A stretch of 11,724 nt of DNA, from NCBI GenBank assembly GCA_029933565.1, contig JAOZNY010000084.1, positions 1-11,724 on the forward strand, in the 5' to 3' direction. The notes beneath the pieces were generated by a model. The model saw only the letters and a list, made by a program, of their open reading frames with translations. It was not told the origin of the DNA and did not search any database. The position numbers and the translations under genes were made by a program. The stretch comes from Bacteroidales bacterium. GTDB taxonomy: Bacteria; Bacteroidota; Bacteroidia; Bacteroidales; F082. Shown in pieces: positions 1-6,130 of the stretch; position 1 is the stretch's first letter, and each line of letters opens with the position of its first letter.

Positions 1-2
1 TG

Positions 3-38
3 CGCCCTGAGCCGGAGAAAGTTAAAGATGACTGGTGA
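3..38 (+). CDS. Possible C-terminal end of an upstream gene (partial)
   Basis: The third forward frame is open from the window edge and ends in TGA at 36-38. It reads RPEPEKVKDDW, a charged, protein-like tail. The other two forward frames also close within 45 bases: frame 2 at once, and frame 1 with a less convincing peptide, so the choice of frame is not certain. The 8-bp-phase repeat tract starts directly after this stop, which fits a gene end. The product cannot be named from eleven residues. Confidence 0.35.
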   Translation, partial: RPEPEKVKDDW

Positions 39-40
39 TT

Positions 41-136
41 TTTAATGGTTCAATTGTTTAATTATTTAATGGTTCAATTATTTAATGGTTTAATTGTTCA
101 ATGGTTCAATTGTTGAGAGGTTAAGTTGTTGAGTTC
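41..136. repeat. AT-rich tandem tract in 8-bp phase
   Basis: Cut into octamers from position 41, the tract gives twelve related words, such as tttaatgg, ttcaattg, tttaatta and ttcaatgg, and decays to ttgagagg, ttaagttg and ttgagttc. A 15-base word, tttaatggttcaatt, occurs exactly at 41-55 and 65-79, and with one change at 81-95 and 97-111. The tract has stops and no coding character. It lies between the putative end of the upstream gene and HMG-CoA reductase, with a second 8-bp-phase tract of different composition at the other end of the window. Confidence 0.8.
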
Positions 137-280
137 CTTAAATCAGAAAGGGAAAAATATTGAATTTGGGTTGTATTACAATTAAACATTCTATTCAGTT
201 TTAAAATCAATAAATCAATTTTACATTTCCGTTATTCAGTTTGATGTGAAAACTTGTAATTCGTCTCACAAGTTATGAGT

Positions 281-347
281 GTCATTGCGATCCGCCTAAC
301 AGAATGGTAATAGTTTAGCAAGATTGGATTGGCGGAGAAGCAATCTC
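281..347. repeat. REP-like imperfect palindromic element
   Basis: The left arm at 284-296 (ATTGC-GA-TCCGCC) pairs with the right arm at 331-344 (GGCGGA-GAA-GCAAT). The inner six bases and outer five bases match perfectly, separated by a small internal loop, and about 34 bases lie between the arms. The edges, gtcattgcga and gaagcaatctc, resemble a family of short dispersed palindromes I know from intergenic regions of several bacterial phyla. Its GC-rich arms stand out from the AT-rich surroundings. No coding potential is seen. Copy number in this genome cannot be judged from one window. Confidence 0.55.
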
Positions 348-414
348 AAAAGTTTTATAGCAACCTATCACATCACTAAAAATCACAAAAGTTATAACAG
401 AACAATTTTTATTA

Positions 415-422
415 TAATTTTG
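415..422 (+). promoter_or_regulatory. Bacteroidetes -7 box for the HMG-CoA reductase unit
   Basis: TAATTTTG matches the Bacteroidetes -7 consensus TAnnTTTG. Only five bases (cccaa) separate it from the ATG at 428, so transcription should start at or within a few bases of the start codon. No clear TTG (-33) element is seen 19-21 bases upstream. Confidence 0.55.
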
Positions 423-427
423 CCCAA

Positions 428-1771
428 ATGGCAGATGGAAGGAAGAGAGAATTAATTCTAAGGGGTTTTTCAAAACTTATTAAGGAGGATAAGTTGAGAA
501 TGGTTGCCGAAATGATGGATAATCAGGTAGAAACCGTTGAACTGCTTAAAAGTTTCTGGCATTCCGACGATAAAAAACAAAAGGTTTTTGATGAGTTTAG
601 CGAAAATACCATTTCCAATTTTTATATTCCCTATGGCGTTGCACCAAACTTTATTATCAATGGACAAACTTATGTAGTTCCATTGGTAATTGAAGAAAGT
701 TCAGTGGTTGCCGCTGCTTCTTCGGGAGCCAGATTTTGGTCGGAGCATGGAGGTTTTAGATCTGAAATTAAGGGAATGGTTAAAATTGGTCAGGTACATT
801 TTCTTTGGGAAGGTGACTTTAAAAAACTTCAATTTAAATTTGATGAACTTAAACTTTTTCTTCGCGAACGAACCAAAGAGATTACTGCTAAAATGGAAAG
901 CCGTGGGGGAGGCATTCTCGATTTCGAACTTATTGATCTGACAAAAGAAATTGATAATTACTACCAGATAAAAGTCTCTTTTGATACCCGCGATTCCATG
1001 GGTGCAAATTTTATAAATTCGTGTTTAGAGGAGTTTGCCAATTCCATGGAGGATTTTTTTGCAGAAAAAGATATCTTCAAAGAAAAAGAAAAAGAATGCA
1101 AGATAATTATGTCAATATTGTCGAATTACACTCCCGACTGTTTGGTAAAAACCTGGGTAGAGTGCAATTTGAGCGAACTTGAAAACATCGACAAGGATTT
1201 GACAGGAAGGGAGTTTGCCGAGAAATTTGCTCTGGCAGTAAAAATTGCTGAAATTGATTCATATCGGGCTACAACCCACAACAAGGGTTTGTTCAATGGG
1301 ATAGATGCAGTAGCAATTGCCACCGGCAACGACTTTAGGGCAATTGAAGCAGCAGGGCATACTTATGCCTCCAGAGATGGAAAATATAAAAGCCTTTCGC
1401 ATGTGGAAATTGAAGACAATAGATTTAAGTTTTTTGTTGAGGTGCCATTAGCCATGGGGACTGTTGGAGGACTTACTTCGCTTCACCCACTTGCTAAACA
1501 CTCACTGGAAATGCTTGGGGAGCCCTCGGCAGAGGAATTGATGATGATTTCTTCGGCAGTTGGTTTGTCAAATAATTTTGCCGCCATCCGCTCACTGGTT
1601 ACCAAAGGAATACAGATAGGGCATATGAAAATGCATCTTATGAATATTCTAAACAATTTTGAATCTACAAAAGAAGAGAAAAAGAAAGCAGAGGAATATT
1701 TTGTTGAGCATAAAGTTTCTTACAGTAGCGTTGAACAATTCCTAAACAAACTTAGGGGTCTTGAAAAATAG
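428..1771 (+). CDS. Hydroxymethylglutaryl-CoA reductase, class II type
   Basis: Catalyses the NAD(P)H-linked interconversion of HMG-CoA and mevalonate in the cytosol. At 447 residues without membrane segments it fits the soluble class II enzymes (about 430 residues). Visible motifs: the substrate segment PLVIEESSVVAAAS (85-98) with the catalytic Glu89/90; the dinucleotide-binding motif DSMGAN (189-194); THNKG with catalytic Lys286; GND with catalytic Asp302, 16 residues after the Lys as in the Pseudomonas mevalonii enzyme; and GHMKMH (398-403), where His399 is the general acid on the C-terminal flap. The N-terminal GFSKL segment (13-17) is typical of the family and supports the ATG at 428. 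The next gene, a GHMP kinase, overlaps it by 11 bases, which suggests a biosynthetic rather than catabolic role. Class II enzymes are often labelled 'degradative'; cofactor preference cannot be read from sequence alone. Confidence 0.95.
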   Translation: MADGRKRELILRGFSKLIKEDKLRMVAEMMDNQVETVELLKSFWHSDDKKQKVFDEFSENTISNFYIPYGVAPNFIINGQTYVVPLVIEESSVVAAASSGARFWSEHGGFRSEIKGMVKIGQVHFLWEGDFKKLQFKFDELKLFLRERTKEITAKMESRGGGILDFELIDLTKEIDNYYQIKVSFDTRDSMGANFINSCLEEFANSMEDFFAEKDIFKEKEKECKIIMSILSNYTPDCLVKTWVECNLSELENIDKDLTGREFAEKFALAVKIAEIDSYRATTHNKGLFNGIDAVAIATGNDFRAIEAAGHTYASRDGKYKSLSHVEIEDNRFKFFVEVPLAMGTVGGLTSLHPLAKHSLEMLGEPSAEELMMISSAVGLSNNFAAIRSLVTKGIQIGHMKMHLMNILNNFESTKEEKKKAEEYFVEHKVSYSSVEQFLNKLRGLEK

Positions 1772-2690
1772 TAGCACTTACTTTTATTCTAACGGAAAAC
1801 TGCTCATTACGGGCGAATACCTTGTGCTTGAAGGGGCAAAGGCTCTGGCATTGCCAATTAATAAAGGCCAGTCGCTTGAAGTTTCAGAAAGTAAAATGAA
1901 AGGTGTTTTGCAGTGGCATTCCCAGCATTTAGGAGGTAATTGGTTCAATGCTGAATTGAGTATTCCACAACTTGAAATAATTGAAACCGACAATGTAAAA
2001 ATTGCTAAACGGCTTGTCGCTATTTTAAAGAAAACGAAAGAATTTCAATCTGAATTCCTTAATGGTGAAGTTGGTCTGAAAGTGAAGACGAAACTTGAAT
2101 TCCTGCCCTGGCACGGATTGGGCTCAAGTTCTACTTTAATCAACAATATTGCTAAGTGGGCAGGAGTAGATGCATTTGAATTACAAAAATCCTCCTTTGG
2201 AGGCTCCGGCTACGACATCGCTTGTGCAAATTCCAATAGCCCTTTGTTTTTTGAACTTAAATATTCTGAGCCATTAATTGAAGAAACTACATTCAATCTT
2301 GAATTTAGCGACAATATTTATTTTGTTTATCTGGGTAAAAAGCAAAAATCCATTGAAAGTATTAAGAGTTTCAGGAAAAACGCAAAATTTACAAGTAATG
2401 AAATAGATGAAATCAGTAAGATTTCAAGAGCAATTTCTAATTGTAAAAAACTGGAAGAGTTTGAATATTTAGTAGAAACCCACGAAGATATTATTTCGAA
2501 AGTTTTAGTTAGGCCTACGATTAAATCCATTGCTTTCAGCGATTTTAGTGGTAGTGTAAAATCATTAGGTGGCTGGGGTGGTGATTTTGTTATGATGACT
2601 ACTAAAATGAACAAGATGGAGTTAGCCAAATATCTTCTGTCAAAAAATCTGGATACTTTTTTTCCGTTTAACGATTTGCTGATTAAGTAA
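1761..2690 (+). CDS. GYDIA-family GHMP kinase, probable mevalonate-pathway kinase
   Basis: A GHMP-superfamily small-molecule kinase of 309 residues, cytosolic. N-terminal motif SNGKLLITGEYLVLEGA (10-26); ATP-binding loop LPWHGLGSSS (115-124), the family's PxxxGLGSS motif with PW in front; GGSGYDIA (147-154), the signature that names the GYDIA family and carries Asp152 in the likely catalytic position; and the C-terminal glycine motif GGWGGDF (270-276). The start is TTG at 1761. The frame has a stop at 1743-1745, and this TTG is the only usable start codon before the first conserved motif. It overlaps the reductase by 11 bases, so translation is probably coupled. The substrate is most likely mevalonate or phosphomevalonate, judged from the neighbour; this is inference, and the family also includes homoserine, galactose and diphosphocytidyl-methylerythritol kinases. 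Confidence 0.88.
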   Translation: MKNSSTYFYSNGKLLITGEYLVLEGAKALALPINKGQSLEVSESKMKGVLQWHSQHLGGNWFNAELSIPQLEIIETDNVKIAKRLVAILKKTKEFQSEFLNGEVGLKVKTKLEFLPWHGLGSSSTLINNIAKWAGVDAFELQKSSFGGSGYDIACANSNSPLFFELKYSEPLIEETTFNLEFSDNIYFVYLGKKQKSIESIKSFRKNAKFTSNEIDEISKISRAISNCKKLEEFEYLVETHEDIISKVLVRPTIKSIAFSDFSGSVKSLGGWGGDFVMMTTKMNKMELAKYLLSKNLDTFFPFNDLLIK

Positions 2691-2728
2691 AATCCCCTGT
2701 TTTTACCAAAATCAGGCCATTAAAAAAC

Positions 2729-2792
2729 GTTAATTCCGCTATTGTATTAGCGGTATTTTATGTAATTCCGCTATTGTATTAGCGGAATTACA
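2729..2792. promoter_or_regulatory. Two tandem 32-bp palindromic units (candidate operators)
   Basis: Units at 2729-2760 and 2761-2792 lie head to tail with a period of exactly 32 bp, about three helical turns. They share an identical 23-bp core (2731-2753 and 2763-2785) built on CCGCTA-N6-TAGCGG with the spacer ttgtat. In the second unit the symmetry extends to perfect 13-bp arms, TGTAATTCCGCTA at 2761-2773 and TAGCGGAATTACA at 2780-2792. The right arm ends one base before the -7 box at 2793. The position suggests an operator for the DUF4143 ATPase gene rather than a terminator, as no T-run follows the right arm. Confidence 0.7.
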
Positions 2793-2800
2793 TATATTTG
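2793..2800 (+). promoter_or_regulatory. Bacteroidetes -7 box for the DUF4143 ATPase gene
   Basis: TATATTTG fits TAnnTTTG and lies directly after the second palindrome. The nearest TTG upstream (2774-2776) is in the palindrome's spacer, 16 bases away, shorter than the usual 19-21. A protein bound to the palindrome would cover the -33 region. The ATG at 2831 leaves a leader of about 25 bases. Confidence 0.55.
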
Positions 2801-2830
2801 TCAATTATTTATTAATAAATATTTAGTGAT

Positions 2831-3964
2831 ATGTTTTTGGAAAGGGAAATTACAGATCAGGTTATTGATTCATTAAAGCCAAACAAAGTAGTTCTGATTT
2901 TAGGTGCGCGAAGAACCGGAAAAACAGAATTAATGAAGCGTATATTAAATACAGTTAAAGGAAAGAGCCTCATTCTTAATGGTGATGATATGTCTTCACA
3001 TTCGCTCCTTGAAGAAAGGACAACTGAAAACTATGTTTCGTTAATAGGGGATAATAAAATAGTTGTGATTGACGAAGCGCAAAAAATTGAAAATATTGGT
3101 CTTAAGTTAAAGTTGATGGTTGATACTGTGCCTTCTGTTAAAATTCTTGCAAGTGGATCGTCGGCATTTGATTTAAGCAATAAACTAGGGGAGCCTTTAA
3201 CAGGAAGAAAGCGAACGTTTAATCTTTTTCCTATCTCACAAAGTGAGTATTCTAAAACCGAAAGCATTGTTGAAACAAAAAGCAAGTTAAAGGAACGTTT
3301 GATTTTTGGTAGTTATCCGGAACTTTTACAATTAAACAGCAGGAATGAGAAGTCAATGTACTTGACAGAACTTATTAGTTCTTATCTTCTTAAAGATATT
3401 TTAGAATTTGATGGTCTTCGCAACGCAAAGAAAATACTCGATTTACTTAAACTTATTGCATATCAGATTGGAAAGGAAGTTTCGCTTAGTGAACTTGGAA
3501 ATAGCCTTGGATTACACAAAGATACTGTTGCGAAATATTTGGATTTACTATCAAAAGTTTTTGTGGTTTATCGTCTGGATGGTTATAGCAGAAATCTACG
3601 AAAGGAAGTTAGTAAGATGAGTCGTTGGTATTTTTACGATAATGGAATACGTAATGCAATTATTAATAATGTAAATGATTTATCGTTGCGAAATGATCAA
3701 GGCGACTTATGGGAAAACTATATTTTAAGTGAAAGGGTAAAGCATCAAAATTATAACAATTTAATGGTTTCCAATTATTTTTGGCGGACATATCAAAAGC
3801 AAGAAATTGATTGGGTTGAAGAAAGAGAAGGTAAACTGTTTGCAACTGAAGTAAAATGGAATCCTAAGAAGATGGCAAAAGTTCCAAAAACATTTATGGA
3901 TGCATATCCTGAATCTGAATTTCAGTTAATTAATACTGACAATTATTTGAAATGGATTTTATAA
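2831..3964 (+). CDS. AAA-family ATPase with C-terminal DUF4143 domain
   Basis: A 377-residue ATP-binding protein of the AAA_14/DUF4143 type. Order: P-loop GARRTGKT (25-32), Walker B IVVIDEAQ (77-84), sensor-like ILASGSSAF (105-113), a winged-helix-like stretch LSELGNSLGLHKDTVAKYL (219-237), then the DUF4143 part with GDLWENYILSER (291-302). The C-terminal EIDWV (325-329) and ATEVKW (338-343) resemble the E/D...ExK residues of PD-(D/E)xK nucleases, a fold this domain is related to; whether it cuts DNA is not known. No signal peptide or membrane segment. The length is normal and the frame intact. It sits alone between the isoprenoid unit and adenine deaminase, with its own promoter and tandem palindromes upstream. 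Such ATPases are multicopy and poorly characterised; the cellular role is unknown. Confidence 0.9.
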   Translation: MFLEREITDQVIDSLKPNKVVLILGARRTGKTELMKRILNTVKGKSLILNGDDMSSHSLLEERTTENYVSLIGDNKIVVIDEAQKIENIGLKLKLMVDTVPSVKILASGSSAFDLSNKLGEPLTGRKRTFNLFPISQSEYSKTESIVETKSKLKERLIFGSYPELLQLNSRNEKSMYLTELISSYLLKDILEFDGLRNAKKILDLLKLIAYQIGKEVSLSELGNSLGLHKDTVAKYLDLLSKVFVVYRLDGYSRNLRKEVSKMSRWYFYDNGIRNAIINNVNDLSLRNDQGDLWENYILSERVKHQNYNNLMVSNYFWRTYQKQEIDWVEEREGKLFATEVKWNPKKMAKVPKTFMDAYPESEFQLINTDNYLKWIL

Positions 3965-3981
3965 TCCAACTAATTAATATT

Positions 3982-3989
3982 TACTTTTG
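3982..3989 (+). promoter_or_regulatory. Bacteroidetes -7 box for adenine deaminase
   Basis: TACTTTTG matches TAnnTTTG and lies 19 bases before the ATG at 4009. No TTG is seen at the expected distance upstream, which falls on the end of the ATPase gene. The 44-base gap is too short for a purine riboswitch, and no such fold was seen. Confidence 0.5.
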
Positions 3990-4008
3990 ACCGCATAAAA
4001 CTAAGACT

Positions 4009-5643
4009 ATGAATTCTCAAAAAATATCAGGAAAAATTGTTGACCTTATTGGTGATAAAATATTCAAAGGTACTGTCCATTTTGAAAATGGATACATAAA
4101 ATCAATAGTTGAAGATGGATCGATTAAGGAAAATCAATACATTTTACCTGGGCTTATCGATTCGCATATTCACATAGAAAGTTCCATGCTAATTCCTTCT
4201 GAATTTGCCAGAGTGGCAGTAACTCATGGAACAGTAGCTACCGTTTCCGATCCTCACGAAATTGCCAATGTTCTTGGAATAGATGGTATAAAATACATGA
4301 TTGAAAATGGAAAATCAGTACCTTTTAAGTTTTATTTTGGTGCATCGGCATGCGTGCCAGCCACCCCTTTTGAAACTGCAGGGGGCAGAATTGGACACGA
4401 AGAGCTGGATGAACTTTTGGCCATGGACGAGATTAAATACCTCTCGGAGATGATGAATTTCCCAGGGGTGATTAATCGTGATGATTTTGAGATGAAGAAG
4501 ATTGAAATTGCCAAAAAGCATGGTAAGCCTACCGATGGTCATGCGCCCGGAGTGAAAGGTGATGCTGCTAGAAAATATATTGAAGCAGGAATTAGTACAG
4601 ACCACGAATGCTTTACCATGGAGGAGGCTCTGGAGAAAATAAATTTCGGCATGAAAATCCAAATTCGTGAAGGCAGTGCAGCTAAAAATTTTGAGGCACT
4701 TATTGATTTGTTAAAAGATCATGCCGATAAAGTTTTGTTCTGCTCCGACGATAAACACCCCGACGATCTTGTTGAAGGTCATATTAATGAAATGTATAAA
4801 AGGGCAATTGCCAAAGGTTATAAGCCACTTAAGGTGCTGAAAAGTATTGTGTTAAACCCAATTGAACATTATAAACTCGAAGTTGGTATTCTGCAGACTG
4901 GTGATGCAGCCGATTTTATTGTTGTTGATTCGCTTGAAGATTTTAATATCCAGCAAACATTTATAAATGGAATTGAAGTTTACAATGGAAAGAGCAGTTT
5001 GATTGAGAGAATTAGTGCCACAACACCTAATAAATTTAATGCCACTCAAATTAATTCTACTCACATTGAAGTATCTTCAAAAAATGGAAAACTAAAAGTT
5101 ATTGAGGCCTTTGATGGCGAATTAATAACTGCACTGAAAGAGTATGAGCCCAAAATTGAAAATGGAAAAGTTGTAAGCAACATTGATAATGATGTTTTAA
5201 AAATAGTTGTTGTCAATAGATATGAATATGCTGTACCTGCTGTTGCTTTTATTAATGGTTTTGGATTTAAGGAAGGTGCAATTGCATCTAGTGTAGCCCA
5301 CGACAGCCATAATATTGTTGCTGTTGGCACAACTGATGAGGCCATTGTAAATGCCATAAACCTTGTAGTTAAGGAAAAGGGTGGAGTTGCTGCTGTTTCT
5401 GGTGATGATGAAAAAGTGTTGCCACTTCCGGTAGCAGGATTAATGTCGAATAATGATGCCTGGGATATTGCTGCAAAATATCATGAAATTGATAAAATGG
5501 CGCATCAAATGGGTTCAAAACTCAGGGCTCCATTTATGACTATGTCGTTTATGGCTCTTCTGGTAATTCCTGATATTAAATTAAGTGATAAAGGTTTATT
5601 TGATGGAACTGTATTTAATTTCACCAGTTTGTTTGCCGATTAA
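4009..5643 (+). CDS. ade: Adenine deaminase
   Basis: Hydrolyses adenine to hypoxanthine and ammonia in purine salvage; a cytosolic amidohydrolase-superfamily enzyme with a two-metal site. Residues 1-45 form the small beta domain, followed by the strand-1 metal motif GLIDSHIHIESS (48-59, His53 and His55). DPHE (81-84), DGHAPG (176-181, His178) and TDHE (197-200, His199) supply further conserved histidines. CSDDKHPDDL (245-254) is the strand-8 segment with the catalytic aspartate region. The C-terminal half (about 340-544) has the deaminase-specific domain, with VAHDSHNIVAVG (429-440). Its 544 residues are normal for the bacterial Ade family, which differs from eukaryotic adenosine-type enzymes. 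It is a single-gene unit with its own -7 box; the neighbours suggest no shared pathway. Confidence 0.96.
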   Translation: MNSQKISGKIVDLIGDKIFKGTVHFENGYIKSIVEDGSIKENQYILPGLIDSHIHIESSMLIPSEFARVAVTHGTVATVSDPHEIANVLGIDGIKYMIENGKSVPFKFYFGASACVPATPFETAGGRIGHEELDELLAMDEIKYLSEMMNFPGVINRDDFEMKKIEIAKKHGKPTDGHAPGVKGDAARKYIEAGISTDHECFTMEEALEKINFGMKIQIREGSAAKNFEALIDLLKDHADKVLFCSDDKHPDDLVEGHINEMYKRAIAKGYKPLKVLKSIVLNPIEHYKLEVGILQTGDAADFIVVDSLEDFNIQQTFINGIEVYNGKSSLIERISATTPNKFNATQINSTHIEVSSKNGKLKVIEAFDGELITALKEYEPKIENGKVVSNIDNDVLKIVVVNRYEYAVPAVAFINGFGFKEGAIASSVAHDSHNIVAVGTTDEAIVNAINLVVKEKGGVAAVSGDDEKVLPLPVAGLMSNNDAWDIAAKYHEIDKMAHQMGSKLRAPFMTMSFMALLVIPDIKLSDKGLFDGTVFNFTSLFAD

Positions 5644-5719
5644 TCTGAATCTAAGGTGTTGAAATTCAGGCAGTACAATTTTTTACTATTTAGAACAGTT
5701 ATAAAATATGTAAATAAGT

Positions 5720-5737
5720 AATATATGTAGATATATT
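5720..5737. promoter_or_regulatory. AT-rich dyad, candidate operator of the ArsR-type regulator
   Basis: AATATAT (5720-5726) and ATATATT (5731-5737) are perfect inverted arms around gtag. The dyad lies immediately upstream of the -33 TTG (5739-5741) of the regulator gene. ArsR-family proteins commonly repress their own gene from AT-rich dyads near the promoter, so autoregulation is plausible. AT-rich DNA gives such dyads by chance, so confidence is limited. Confidence 0.35.
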
Positions 5738-5738
5738 G

Positions 5739-5770
5739 TTGTTTACGCACAATTTATTTTTCTAGTTTTG
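5739..5770 (+). promoter_or_regulatory. Bacteroidetes promoter (-33 and -7) for the ArsR-type regulator
   Basis: TTG at 5739-5741 and TAGTTTTG at 5763-5770 are separated by 21 bases, within the 19-21 usual for this promoter type. The ATG at 5793 follows after 22 bases. Confidence 0.6.
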
Positions 5771-5792
5771 CCCTTTAAATAATTATAAATAA

Positions 5793-6089
5793 ATGGCTCG
5801 TCTGGATATTAATATTGCAAAGCTTGAAATGGCTGCCAGTAAGTTAAGGGCAATCTCACACCCAATGAGAATTGCTATTATTGATTTGTTAACACAGGAT
5901 GAAAAATTAAGTGTTACACAAATATACAAGGCTCTGGAGATAGAGCAAGCTACTGCTTCTCACCATTTAAATATCCTCAAAAATAAAGGTGTTCTTATTT
6001 CACATAGGGAAGGAAAGAAAATTTTCTATTCCATTAAAAATATGACCCTCACAGAAATTATTGAATGCATCAACCGGTGCAACGATTAG
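5793..6089 (+). CDS. ArsR-family winged-helix transcriptional regulator
   Basis: A 98-residue single-domain DNA-binding protein. ISHPMRIAIIDLL (21-33) is the usual helix at the start of the domain, VTQIYKALEIEQATASHHLNI (41-61) is the helix-turn-helix with recognition segment ATASHHL, and GVLISHREGKKIFYSI (66-81) is the wing. The metal-binding ELCVC-type sequence of classical ArsR/SmtB sensors is absent from the alpha-3 region. Two cysteines remain near the C-terminus, Cys92 and Cys96 (ECINRC), which could be a redox or metal site; this is a guess. It stands alone, with no linked transporter or enzyme to reveal the signal. A dyad in its own promoter suggests autoregulation. It converges on the lipoprotein gene with 21 bases between the stops. 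Confidence 0.85.
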   Translation: MARLDINIAKLEMAASKLRAISHPMRIAIIDLLTQDEKLSVTQIYKALEIEQATASHHLNILKNKGVLISHREGKKIFYSIKNMTLTEIIECINRCND

Positions 6090-6090
6090 T

Positions 6091-6130
6091 TACTCAAAAC
6101 CCAAAACTCATCACTCATCACTCAAAACCC
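6091..6130. repeat. Short repeat tract between converging genes
   Basis: ACTCAAAACCC occurs at 6092-6102 and again at 6120-6130, with the heptamer actcatc twice in between. On the minus strand this reads as repeated gagtgat words. The tract fills the 21-bp gap between the two stop codons and runs on into the end of the lipoprotein gene, where it encodes its last residues. Confidence 0.7.

Larger units (their letters stand above)
39..427. other. Intergenic region, no gene seen
   Basis: Apart from the octamer tract (41-136), the REP-like palindrome (281-347) and the -7 box at 415-422, this stretch shows nothing recognisable. The part at 137-280 is plain AT-rich DNA with stops in all frames. 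I saw no tRNA, riboswitch or small RNA fold. The promoter for the HMG-CoA reductase unit lies at its right end. Confidence 0.7.

Noticed and set aside
2696..2716. Possible terminator after the GHMP kinase (CCTGTTTT ... AAAATCAGG)
   Set aside because: The stem is AT-rich with a bulge and only four strong pairs, and no T-run follows it. Too weak to call.
2729..2792. The tandem palindromes as a short CRISPR array
   Set aside because: The units are directly adjacent with no unique spacers, only two exist, and no cas gene is near. A promoter-linked operator fits better.
3965..4008. Purine riboswitch in front of adenine deaminase
   Set aside because: The gap is 44 bases, too short for the aptamer, and no conserved loop sequences are present.
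4315..4662. Open frame of 115 codons on the minus strand inside adenine deaminase
   Set aside because: It lies wholly within a gene with clear catalytic motifs. The peptide has no recognisable family and the frame is a shadow of the real one.
5645..5684. Possible terminator after adenine deaminase (CTGAAT, 13-base loop, ATTCAG, then a T-run)
   Set aside because: Six AT-rich pairs with a long loop, and the T-run starts several bases after the stem. Likely chance in AT-rich DNA.
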